Positions 9,036 to 17,633 of a DNA stretch of 64,000 nt are shown in pieces. The notes beneath the pieces are model-generated. The model made no database searches. It saw nothing but the letters and a program-made list of their open reading frames with translations, and had not been told where the DNA came from. A program made the translations under genes and the position numbers. The stretch's first letter is position 1; the number at the start of each line of letters is the position of its first letter. Source of the DNA: Sulfuriflexus sp. (GTDB taxonomy: Bacteria > Pseudomonadota > Gammaproteobacteria > AKS1); the NCBI GenBank assembly GCA_023134145.1, contig JAGLUW010000027.1, forward strand, positions 17,841-81,840, written 5' to 3'.

Positions 9036-9156
9036 CTTGCTTCCTTTGACACCGCTTTCGGTATCGTTTCCCAACACTGCTTATCAGCGCTGGCGTTTGT
9101 GTAAGTGACTTTAAAGTTGCGCGCAGTATATCGACAGATTTTTTTTATGCAAGAAC

Positions 9157-9166
9157 TTTATGACAG
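9157..9166 (-). promoter_or_regulatory. Possible PhoB half-site upstream of the DUF47-pit operon
   Basis: On the reverse strand CTGTCATAAA matches the first repeat and spacer of the Pho box consensus exactly. The expected second repeat 11 bases on is poor, and another CTGTCG occurs 29 bases on, which is the wrong phase. I list it because it precedes a phosphate transport operon. It could be chance. Confidence 0.25.
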
Positions 9167-9230
9167 TTTTATTACACTATTTTATTGGCTATTTAGCTCA
9201 ATTAATAAAGTTATTTCCGTACTGTTTTTA

Positions 9231-10268
<1,038 letters not shown>

Positions 10269-10326
10269 TTATTTCTCAGGGAATCATCCTACCCGAGCCT
10301 AATTACTTACACAAAGGTATTAGGGC

Positions 10327-10497
10327 CTAGTAAGTAAGCTGGCGAATTACCCATGGTTGTAGGCAGAGCGCGATGAGTAATGCCTGAGCCATCTGTTTGA
10401 TAAGGATCTCGTCAATCGCCATAAGCTGAATAAAGACGACGTTAAGTAACATGACTAGCATCATCATTAGGAGTATTTTTTTCAATATAGTTGTCAT
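10327..10497 (-). CDS. 56-residue hydrophobic protein of unknown function
   Basis: An ATG at 10497 with AGAGAG about 7 bases upstream opens a 56-codon frame ending in TAG at 10327. The product begins MTTILKKILLMMMLVMLLNV and has a first hydrophobic helix (about 4-26), a short acidic turn (AIDEILIKQ) and a second hydrophobic segment (about 36-50) before a basic end. I do not recognise it. It lies 79 bases upstream of hemB on the same strand and is divergent from the SBF transporter. The ribosome site and consistent hydrophobicity support it, but proof of expression is lacking. Confidence 0.5.
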   Translation of the reverse strand: MTTILKKILLMMMLVMLLNVVFIQLMAIDEILIKQMAQALLIALCLQPWVIRQLTY

Positions 10498-10621
10498 GGC
10501 AGGCTCTCTTCTATTTTCGTAACTTGATAGTATTATCGGCGTAATACAGAAGAACTAGCGGAAGCGGTTGGCAATTTGCCTGCGACCTGCTTCACAAAAC
10601 AACAATAAGAGTTGTAACATT

Positions 10622-11560
10622 ATGATTATATTCAGGTATATAACCTCCTATATGGCGATATTGACCCTATTAGGGGCTGCGGTTGGCTATTTTTGGCCAC
10701 CCGTTATGCTGATTTTTAAGGATGTTTTTCTGTGGATGTTCGCTGCCACTATGTTTGCACTGGGGATTGTTTTACAGCCGGTCGAGCTGAAAGAGACACT
10801 GCGTTCACCCAAGGCGATTGCGCTGGGGGTATTAACCCAATATAGCGTTATGCCCTTGTTAGGCTTTGCTGCCGCATCCTTTGGTGGCCTATCACCTGAA
10901 TTAGCCCTAGGCTTTGTTATTGTTGGCTGCGCGCCCGGGGCGATGGCGAGTAATGTTATTGTTTATTTGGCTGGCGGCGCTTTGGCTTTCTCAATTGCCC
11001 TAACGACGGTTGCCACGATGCTGTCACCTTTGCTTACTCCCTTCTTGGTGCAGTCCTTGGGTGGTTCATTTCTACCGGTTGAATTTTGGCCGCTAATGCA
11101 GACCATACTACTTACGGTGTTAATGCCGTTGTTGTTAGGAATGTTAGTAAGACGTCAACTTGGACGGTTCTTAGCACCGGTGCAAGAAATTGCCCCTGCT
11201 GTGGCGGCTTTGGCCATTATCATTATATGTAGCTATGCGGTTGCGGCTAACCATGAGCGTATTGCTGAAGTGGGTAGCACGGTAATTGTTTTAGTTATCT
11301 TGTTGAATGCGCTAGGTTATTTATTTGGTGGATTGTTGGCACGACTTTATCGGTTTGACCGTCAACATCAGCTGACCTTAGCAATTGAAATTGGTATGCA
11401 AAACGCTGGCTTAGGTGTGGCGTTGGCTCTAAAGCATTTTCCACCTGAAACGGCTTTACCTGGTGCATTGTTTGCGGTCTGGTGTATTGTCACAGCAGCG
11501 GGTGCTTCTGCATGGTTTAGGGCTCAACAAGGGAAAATAACCAGTGAAATTTTGGGCTAA
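10622..11560 (+). CDS. SBF-family (bile acid:sodium symporter-like) transporter
   Basis: This 312-residue protein with about nine to ten membrane segments belongs to the SBF/BASS family (PF01758). Characteristic parts are LGIVLQPVELKE, the substrate/sodium-site stretch GFVIVGCAPGAMASNVIVYLAGG, and IEIGMQNAGLGVALALKHF. The start at ATG 10622 is preferred over an upstream in-frame TTG at 10568, which would add an 18-residue polar leader. AAGAG lies about 10 bases before the ATG. Bacterial relatives transport diverse organic anions with sodium. The substrate here is unknown. Confidence 0.88.
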   Translation: MIIFRYITSYMAILTLLGAAVGYFWPPVMLIFKDVFLWMFAATMFALGIVLQPVELKETLRSPKAIALGVLTQYSVMPLLGFAAASFGGLSPELALGFVIVGCAPGAMASNVIVYLAGGALAFSIALTTVATMLSPLLTPFLVQSLGGSFLPVEFWPLMQTILLTVLMPLLLGMLVRRQLGRFLAPVQEIAPAVAALAIIIICSYAVAANHERIAEVGSTVIVLVILLNALGYLFGGLLARLYRFDRQHQLTLAIEIGMQNAGLGVALALKHFPPETALPGALFAVWCIVTAAGASAWFRAQQGKITSEILG

Positions 11561-11621
11561 AAGCTATACGGGGAGTGAATTCAGCACTATTCTATAGAGT
11601 GGGGTTGTCGGTAGGAAGGTA

Positions 11622-12845
11622 ATGAAAAAGAAGATTGATATAGCGGACTTGAAGATAGGTATGTACGTGGCCGAGTTAGATCGGCCGTGGCTGGAATCTC
11701 CTTTTCTATTTCAAGGATTTGTTGTGGAAGATGATGCTATTTTAAAAAGCGTCATTGATTTATGTAAGTACGTCATCATCGATAATGAAAAAGGTGATGA
11801 TGCCAATGTCGCGGTAGAGCATGCACCGCAGAAGTCAGCTGTTGTTATTGATTTTAAAACCCGTAAACGTATTCCTGTTACGACCCCCTTCCATGAAGAA
11901 CTTAAACAAGCAAAAGTTATCCATAAACGCGCACGTAGCCAAATTGATTCGATGTTTCAAGATGCACGGATGGGTAAGAGCATTGATGTTAGCGGTGCCA
12001 AAGAAGTTGTTTCAGGTATGGTTGATAGCATCGTGCGAAATCCAGATGCGCAGTTGTGGTTATCTAATCTTCGTAAACGTGACGAATACACCGCGATTCA
12101 TAGTTTGAATGTTTGTATTTTCGCGTTGAGCTTTGCGCGTTACCTTGGTTTTAATACAGAAGAAATGAATGAGATAGGTATCGGTGCATTGATGCATGAT
12201 ATTGGTAAGATGCGCGTACCACTTGAAATTCTAAACAAAGAAGGCAAGTTAACAGAAGAAGAACGTGAAATTGTTAAACAGCATGCGCAACATGGACGTG
12301 ACATTTTAAACAATAGCCCTGGCCTGCCAGCAAGCGTGATTGAGGTGGCGTATAGTCATCATGAACGTAAAAAAGGCACAGGTTACCCGCAAGGCTTAGT
12401 TGAAGCACAAATTCATTTGTTTTCACGCATCGTTGCGATTGTGGATGTTTATGATGCCATTACCAGTGATCGTGTTTATCACCACGGTATGAATACATTA
12501 GACGCGCTAAAGAATATGTTTAAGTGGCGCGAAAATGATCTTGACGCAGAATTAGTTGAAAAATTTATTCAGTGCCTTGGTATTTATCCTATTGGCAGCC
12601 TTGTCGAACTAAATACCGGCGAGGTTGGTATTGTATTATCAATGGCACCAGGTAAAAATCTTGTGCCGATAGTTATGCTTGTGTGCGACGAAGACAAACA
12701 GGTTGTTACACCCCCTCGTGTGCTTGATCTTTCACAATTCACGAAAGAAAAATGTGATACACCAATTGAAATTACAAAAGTATTAGAAGCGAATAGTTGC
12801 GGCATTGATTTATTTGAATACATAAAACATGAAGTATTGATTTAA
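11622..12845 (+). CDS. DUF3391 / HD-GYP cyclic-di-GMP phosphodiesterase
   Basis: This 407-residue cytoplasmic protein carries an N-terminal DUF3391 region (KKKIDIADLKIGMYVAELD) and a C-terminal HD-GYP domain. The metal/catalytic residues are complete: HD at 192-193 (GALMHDIGKMRVP), HHE at 246-248 and GYP at 254-256 (HHERKKGTGYP). This is the canonical combination for hydrolysing cyclic-di-GMP. A C-terminal region of about 70 residues follows (IGSLVELNTGEVGIVL). AGGAAGG lies about 6 bases before the ATG. The hydrolase/TlpA gene starts 15 bases after the stop, suggesting one transcript. Confidence 0.93.
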   Translation: MKKKIDIADLKIGMYVAELDRPWLESPFLFQGFVVEDDAILKSVIDLCKYVIIDNEKGDDANVAVEHAPQKSAVVIDFKTRKRIPVTTPFHEELKQAKVIHKRARSQIDSMFQDARMGKSIDVSGAKEVVSGMVDSIVRNPDAQLWLSNLRKRDEYTAIHSLNVCIFALSFARYLGFNTEEMNEIGIGALMHDIGKMRVPLEILNKEGKLTEEEREIVKQHAQHGRDILNNSPGLPASVIEVAYSHHERKKGTGYPQGLVEAQIHLFSRIVAIVDVYDAITSDRVYHHGMNTLDALKNMFKWRENDLDAELVEKFIQCLGIYPIGSLVELNTGEVGIVLSMAPGKNLVPIVMLVCDEDKQVVTPPRVLDLSQFTKEKCDTPIEITKVLEANSCGIDLFEYIKHEVLI

Positions 12846-12860
12846 CTATATATTATAAAT

Positions 12861-14111
12861 ATGAAATTATTATTAACAGCGCTGTTGTTAAGTCTCACCA
12901 CTTTTATCTCTGCCGAATCCAAGAAGATTATTGAATTAGCGGATGGGTCAGAACTTTCTTATTACCATTTTCCCGCTAAAGGTCAGCAAGTATTTATTTG
13001 GCTTGCACCCGAAGCAGGTCTGCAACAATCAGAAAAAGAGATTGCGAAAAAAGTAGCCAAGCAAGGTGTTGAAGTTTGGTACCCAGATTTATTTGAAAGT
13101 AATTTCTTACCCATTGCAGCAAGCAGTGTTGAACAATTTCCTCCTAACCAAATTAAATCGTTAATTTCTGCTGTTAATACAGGTAAAGATATTTATCTTG
13201 TGACAAGTGGTCGTGGTGTGATTCCAATGCTAAGAGGATTGCGGCAATGGCAGAAAGGCCAACCTAATAACACAGCGATAAAAGGTTTAATTTTACTGAG
13301 CCCTAAGTTTTTTGTAGAAACGCCTGATCCGGGTGAAGCCGCGCACATCATGCCAATAGTACGCGCGACCAATATCCCAATCTATCTTTTTCAACCGACA
13401 CAATCACCATGGCGGTGGAAGTTAGATAAAACGCTACCTGCTTTGCGACAAGGCGGTAGTAAAATATTTACTCAAATTATTCCCAATGTGCGAGATCGTT
13501 TTTATTACCGACCAGATGCAACGCCAGAAGAATATCAAGTAGCGAGTCAATTGCCGGTGCTATTAAAACGTGCAAGTAACGTACTCGCTACTATGCCCGC
13601 TAAGCATAAGGCAGCACCGTTAGTAGAAAACACAAAAGCGAGTGTTGGAGCATCAAAAAAAGATCGTGTGCTTACACCCTATTTTAAAAAACCAATAGCC
13701 CCGCCATTACAACTTAAAGATTTAAACGGAAAATTAATAAACCTTGCCGATTTTAAAGGTGAAGTTGTTATGGTGAACTTCTGGGCATCATGGTGCCCAC
13801 CCTGTGTATTTGAAATGCCTTCCATGCAACGCCTGCAAGATAGTTTGAAAGATAAACCCTTCCGCATCCTTGCGGTAAACATGGCCGAAGATAAGGCTAC
13901 GATTAATAAATTCTTAAAAGAAAAAGTCAGTGTTGATTTCACCATTTTATTAGATAGCGATGGTGCAGCGCTTAAACGTTGGGAAGTGTTTGCTTTCCCG
14001 ACCACCTACTTTATTGATAAACAAGGACGTCTGCGTTACGGATTATTTGGTGGACGTGAATGGGATAAGGCTGACGTGACTAAAGTGATAGATAAATTGA
14101 TGAAGGAATAA
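12861..14111 (+). CDS. Exported fusion: alpha/beta-hydrolase-like domain plus TlpA thioredoxin
   Basis: This 416-residue protein starts with a signal peptide (about 1-18). Residues about 22-245 resemble an alpha/beta hydrolase, with GQQVFIWLAPEAG, a periodic strand/helix pattern and GLILLSPKFF. The nucleophile elbow reads TSGRG (115-119) with Gly where Ser is expected, so this half is probably not a hydrolase. A linker (245-275) leads to a TlpA/ResA-like thioredoxin domain with WCPPC (C312/C315) and the cis-proline AFPTTYFI. The second half should reduce disulphides in the periplasm, possibly for cytochrome c maturation. Fusion and elbow change are seen. The role is inferred. Confidence 0.8.
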   Translation: MKLLLTALLLSLTTFISAESKKIIELADGSELSYYHFPAKGQQVFIWLAPEAGLQQSEKEIAKKVAKQGVEVWYPDLFESNFLPIAASSVEQFPPNQIKSLISAVNTGKDIYLVTSGRGVIPMLRGLRQWQKGQPNNTAIKGLILLSPKFFVETPDPGEAAHIMPIVRATNIPIYLFQPTQSPWRWKLDKTLPALRQGGSKIFTQIIPNVRDRFYYRPDATPEEYQVASQLPVLLKRASNVLATMPAKHKAAPLVENTKASVGASKKDRVLTPYFKKPIAPPLQLKDLNGKLINLADFKGEVVMVNFWASWCPPCVFEMPSMQRLQDSLKDKPFRILAVNMAEDKATINKFLKEKVSVDFTILLDSDGAALKRWEVFAFPTTYFIDKQGRLRYGLFGGREWDKADVTKVIDKLMKE

Positions 14112-14156
14112 GCCACCAGCTATTACCCGTTGCCTCAACAAGCGGCCTTCTGTTGG

Positions 14157-14286
14157 CTCACAGAACACTACGCGTTCATTGTGAGTATCTTAACCTTCGC
14201 ACCGAAGGTTCAAGCTAACTTGGAATTTGCCCTGAACCTCCGGAGGAGGTTAGGGAACTTACAATGAACCCGAAGGGTTCTGTAAG
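14157..14286. repeat. Inverted pair of two-hairpin repeats (copies A1 and A2)
   Basis: Copy A1 (rightward) has hairpin 1 at 14157-14185 (CTCACA-GAACAC, triloop TAC, GCGTTC-AT-TGTGAG) and hairpin 2 at 14189-14214 (CTT-AACCTTCG, loop CAC, CGAAGGTT-C-AAG). Copy A2 is the same design on the other strand: hairpin 1 at 14258-14286 (arms CTTACA...TGTAAG around GAACCC/GGGTTC) and hairpin 2 at 14230-14255 (CCCT, AACCTCC/GGAGGTT, AGGG). Both keep the unpaired AT in hairpin 1 and the single unpaired C (G on this strand) in hairpin 2. The flanks CTGTTGG (14150-14156) and CCAACAG (14294-14300) extend the inverted repeat. Two further copies lie at 47299-47417. Confidence 0.8.
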
Positions 14287-14369
14287 CAATCGTCCAACAG
14301 CTGATGTCTTTCTACATGTCAGAGGTTTATTAATTGAGACTTTTTATTGCAGGAAGTGTAAATTATGAG

Positions 14370-14474
14370 TGTCTGCTAACGACCCAAAGCAAATCTCAGC
14401 GAGTGAACGCTTAATACTGAAAGCGGCGATTTGGCTTAATATAATGATAGGCTGAAGCCGAACCAAAGCAGACA
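14370..14474. repeat. 105-base segment bounded by TGTCTGCT / AGCAGACA
   Basis: TGTCTGCT at 14370-14377 and its reverse complement AGCAGACA at 14467-14474 bound the segment. Just inside lie related GACCCAAAGC and GCCGAACCAA stretches. It looks like a small non-autonomous element or a decayed remnant. There is no coding content, and I cannot see a clear target duplication. Confidence 0.4.
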
Positions 14475-14517
14475 TTCGAACATAAGTTGACTAAATAATT
14501 TAGTGTGGCGTTACTAA

Positions 14518-15477
14518 ATGTATATCAAGAATCAATTGAAAAGCGTGATATTAGTTCTTCCGCTGATACTTATTGCGGGACTTTTTGTATTTGCCTCTTT
14601 TGAGACAAGATCAACATCAGATAGTGGACTGAACGATCAAGACATGAGCTGTCTGCTGAGCTGCGGCTATATCCGGCGAAATATAGTGAATACCATCTTC
14701 CATCCCAACTTTGTTCTTTATCTTTCCGGGCAACAGAAAAAATTCAATACTCTAAATGAAAGTCATGTCAAAAAAGCCATTAGTATATGGAATAATAATG
14801 TTGTGAATAAGCGAGAAATGATTCTTTACCAGCAAGAACATTTTAATAAGCTGGCTATGCTCTCAAAGACTGTGGATGAATGTGATGATAATTACGGTTG
14901 TGTAGTCAATGGTGAAGATCTCGCGGTACTGCGTTACTGGATGTCTGATATAGTTGCTGAGGTTGTAGAAACTGCAGCAATGCAAATTATAAACCCATCT
15001 GAACTGAAGCTACTGAATATTGAAAATGACAAGAATATTGGTAAGGCGCTCGAAATAATAATGGGAGACCCTGTGGGCCAGCAGCTTATTTCTCACGCTA
15101 TCGGTCGGAATATCACTATCAGACCAGAGAATCTTCGCGACCACAAAGGTTATTTTGAATACGCAAGCAAAACCATCGTTATTGATCCTACTGTCGCCAG
15201 TTACATCTTAAAAATAAACGGTATCGTTCACGAACTAGTCCATGCCATAAGCGTTGATAACGACAATTCTGTTTTCGAAGAAACTTTCGCTGAAATGATC
15301 GGGATGGCAGTGCAAGACAGGATTACCGATATTGATATATCCTGTAATCCTTATATCGTGTTCATTGATAGGCTGTTGGATCCACATTACGGAAAGTATC
15401 CGGTAAGAAATAATATTGAGAAACACCTGCAGCAGGCAGGTATTGTCATTAAAATTGCTAGTGAAGAAATGGATTAA
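14518..15477 (+). CDS. Putative membrane-anchored or exported zinc metallopeptidase, unrecognised family
   Basis: This 319-residue protein has an N-terminal hydrophobic segment (about 9-27), then a mainly soluble domain. Residues 238-242 read HELVH, followed by EETFAE with E254, E255 and E259, an HExxH plus downstream-Glu arrangement typical of gluzincin metallopeptidases. Four cysteines in the first half (C45, C49, C122, C128) could form disulphides if it is periplasmic. I recognise no family for the remainder. No strong ribosome site precedes the ATG. The gene sits between repeat-rich DNA and hemF with no operon partner, consistent with acquisition. Catalysis is inferred only from the motif. 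Confidence 0.6.
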   Translation: MYIKNQLKSVILVLPLILIAGLFVFASFETRSTSDSGLNDQDMSCLLSCGYIRRNIVNTIFHPNFVLYLSGQQKKFNTLNESHVKKAISIWNNNVVNKREMILYQQEHFNKLAMLSKTVDECDDNYGCVVNGEDLAVLRYWMSDIVAEVVETAAMQIINPSELKLLNIENDKNIGKALEIIMGDPVGQQLISHAIGRNITIRPENLRDHKGYFEYASKTIVIDPTVASYILKINGIVHELVHAISVDNDNSVFEETFAEMIGMAVQDRITDIDISCNPYIVFIDRLLDPHYGKYPVRNNIEKHLQQAGIVIKIASEEMD

Positions 15478-15542
15478 AGTAATCTACAGTTTGCAGCAAT
15501 GCAAATAGATTGTCGCGTTGCTAAAGAAACTCACAATGACGG

Positions 15543-16502
<960 letters not shown>

Positions 16503-17057
16503 TTAGTTGGCGCGGATGATGTTGTCTGTTTTGAGGTTACGAATGATGCTGGGCTTTGCAGTGAAATCGATTTTACCTGCGACGATACCATCGAGTTGTT
16601 CACCAAATTGGATGCGAACTTGAAGGCTAGTTTTCGCGGGATGATGCCCAGTGATATTCGCGCTAGTTGAGACAATCGGCATACCGGCTGATTTACACAG
16701 CTGCGCTGCAATTGGATGGTCGGTGACGCGTACTGCCAGTGTGCCATGCCAGCCGGTTAACCAGCTAGGCACCCAATCCTGGGCTGGAATGATCCAGGTT
16801 ATTGGTTTTGAAGATTTTTTAACAATTTTATTACGTTCAGCTTTGCTTAGTGGCTGTAAAAAAGGCTCAAGCCGACTGAGTTTATCGGAGATCAGAATCA
16901 GGCCTTTGCCCGGATCACGTTGTTTGAGTTGCAGTAAATGGCTGACGGCCGCTTCGTTGAGTGGATGACAACCGAGACCATAAACGGCCTCGGTTGGATA
17001 GGCGATAACGCCACCATTTTTTAGTGCGGAGGCAGCACGGCGGTGTGACCAACGCAT
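16503..17057 (-). CDS. tsaC: Threonylcarbamoyl-AMP synthase (TsaC/YrdC)
   Basis: This 184-residue protein is the YrdC-fold enzyme that makes threonylcarbamoyl-AMP from threonine, bicarbonate and ATP for the t6A modification of ANN-decoding tRNAs. The signature GGVIAYPTEAVYGLGC and the KQRDPGKGLILI segment are clear, as is the C-terminal MPIVSTSANITGH. The length is that of the short TsaC type. It starts 9 bases after purE, so the two are probably co-transcribed. Confidence 0.94.
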   Translation of the reverse strand: MRWSHRRAASALKNGGVIAYPTEAVYGLGCHPLNEAAVSHLLQLKQRDPGKGLILISDKLSRLEPFLQPLSKAERNKIVKKSSKPITWIIPAQDWVPSWLTGWHGTLAVRVTDHPIAAQLCKSAGMPIVSTSANITGHHPAKTSLQVRIQFGEQLDGIVAGKIDFTAKPSIIRNLKTDNIIRAN

Positions 17058-17066
17058 GATCAGTAC

Positions 17067-17573
17067 TTAAGCGCCGAGTTTTTCCATTAAGCCATCGTTC
17101 TTGGCAATAACAGCTTCGCCATTGGCTGTGCGTTCGTCTTTAATACGTTGTGCAAGATCGGCATCACTGAGTGCGAGCATTTGACCAGCAAGATAAGCAG
17201 CATTCTTGGCACCAGCTTTACCAACGGCAACGGTAGCAACTGGAATACCGGCAGGCATTTGCACAGTCGCGAGTAATGCATCCATACCCTGTAGCGGGCC
17301 GGCATCGATTGGCACACCAATGATCGGTTTAGTTGTTAGACCTGCAACTGCGCCAGCTAGATGAGCGGCCATGCCTGCTGCACAAATAAATACTGCACAG
17401 CCATCTGCTTCGGCCTTTGTTACGTAAGCGTGTGTCGCAGCAGGTGTGCGGTGCGCGGATGTAATACGAACGTCAAAAGGAATGTCGAGTGATTTAAGAA
17501 CATCAACACAACCTTGCATCGTTCCTAGATCGGAATCAGATCCCATTAAAATGGCAACAAAGGGTTTATTCAT
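17067..17573 (-). CDS. purE: N5-carboxyaminoimidazole ribonucleotide mutase
   Basis: This 168-residue class I PurE catalyses the carboxylate shift in purine synthesis. [10 protein letters not shown] near the N-terminus, the SAHRTP active-site loop and the [13 protein letters not shown] and [20 protein letters not shown] segments are all present. No purK is encoded next to it, which is unusual but not rare. It heads the cluster purE-tsaC-hemF. Confidence 0.95.
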   Translation of the reverse strand: MNKPFVAILMGSDSDLGTMQGCVDVLKSLDIPFDVRITSAHRTPAATHAYVTKAEADGCAVFICAAGMAAHLAGAVAGLTTKPIIGVPIDAGPLQGMDALLATVQMPAGIPVATVAVGKAGAKNAAYLAGQMLALSDADLAQRIKDERTANGEAVIAKNDGLMEKLGA

Positions 17574-17633
17574 GGTGAACCTCAGTAAAAATTTTTAGTT
17601 AAAACTAATTATAGTGTTTGGAGTGTAAGAATA

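Larger units (their letters stand above)
14112..14517. other. 406-base spacer with repeats, no gene
   Basis: No coding frame with a credible start is seen here. The left half holds the inverted pair of two-hairpin repeats. The right half holds the TGTCTGCT/AGCAGACA inverted repeat. The last 40 bases (TTGACT, AT-rich, no clear ribosome site) lead into the unrecognised HExxH gene. Confidence 0.7.

Noticed and set aside
14192..14214. GGTTCAAG-containing hairpin considered as a tRNA T-arm
   Set aside because: No acceptor stem, anticodon arm or CCA end surrounds it. The same motif recurs as part of the two-hairpin repeat.
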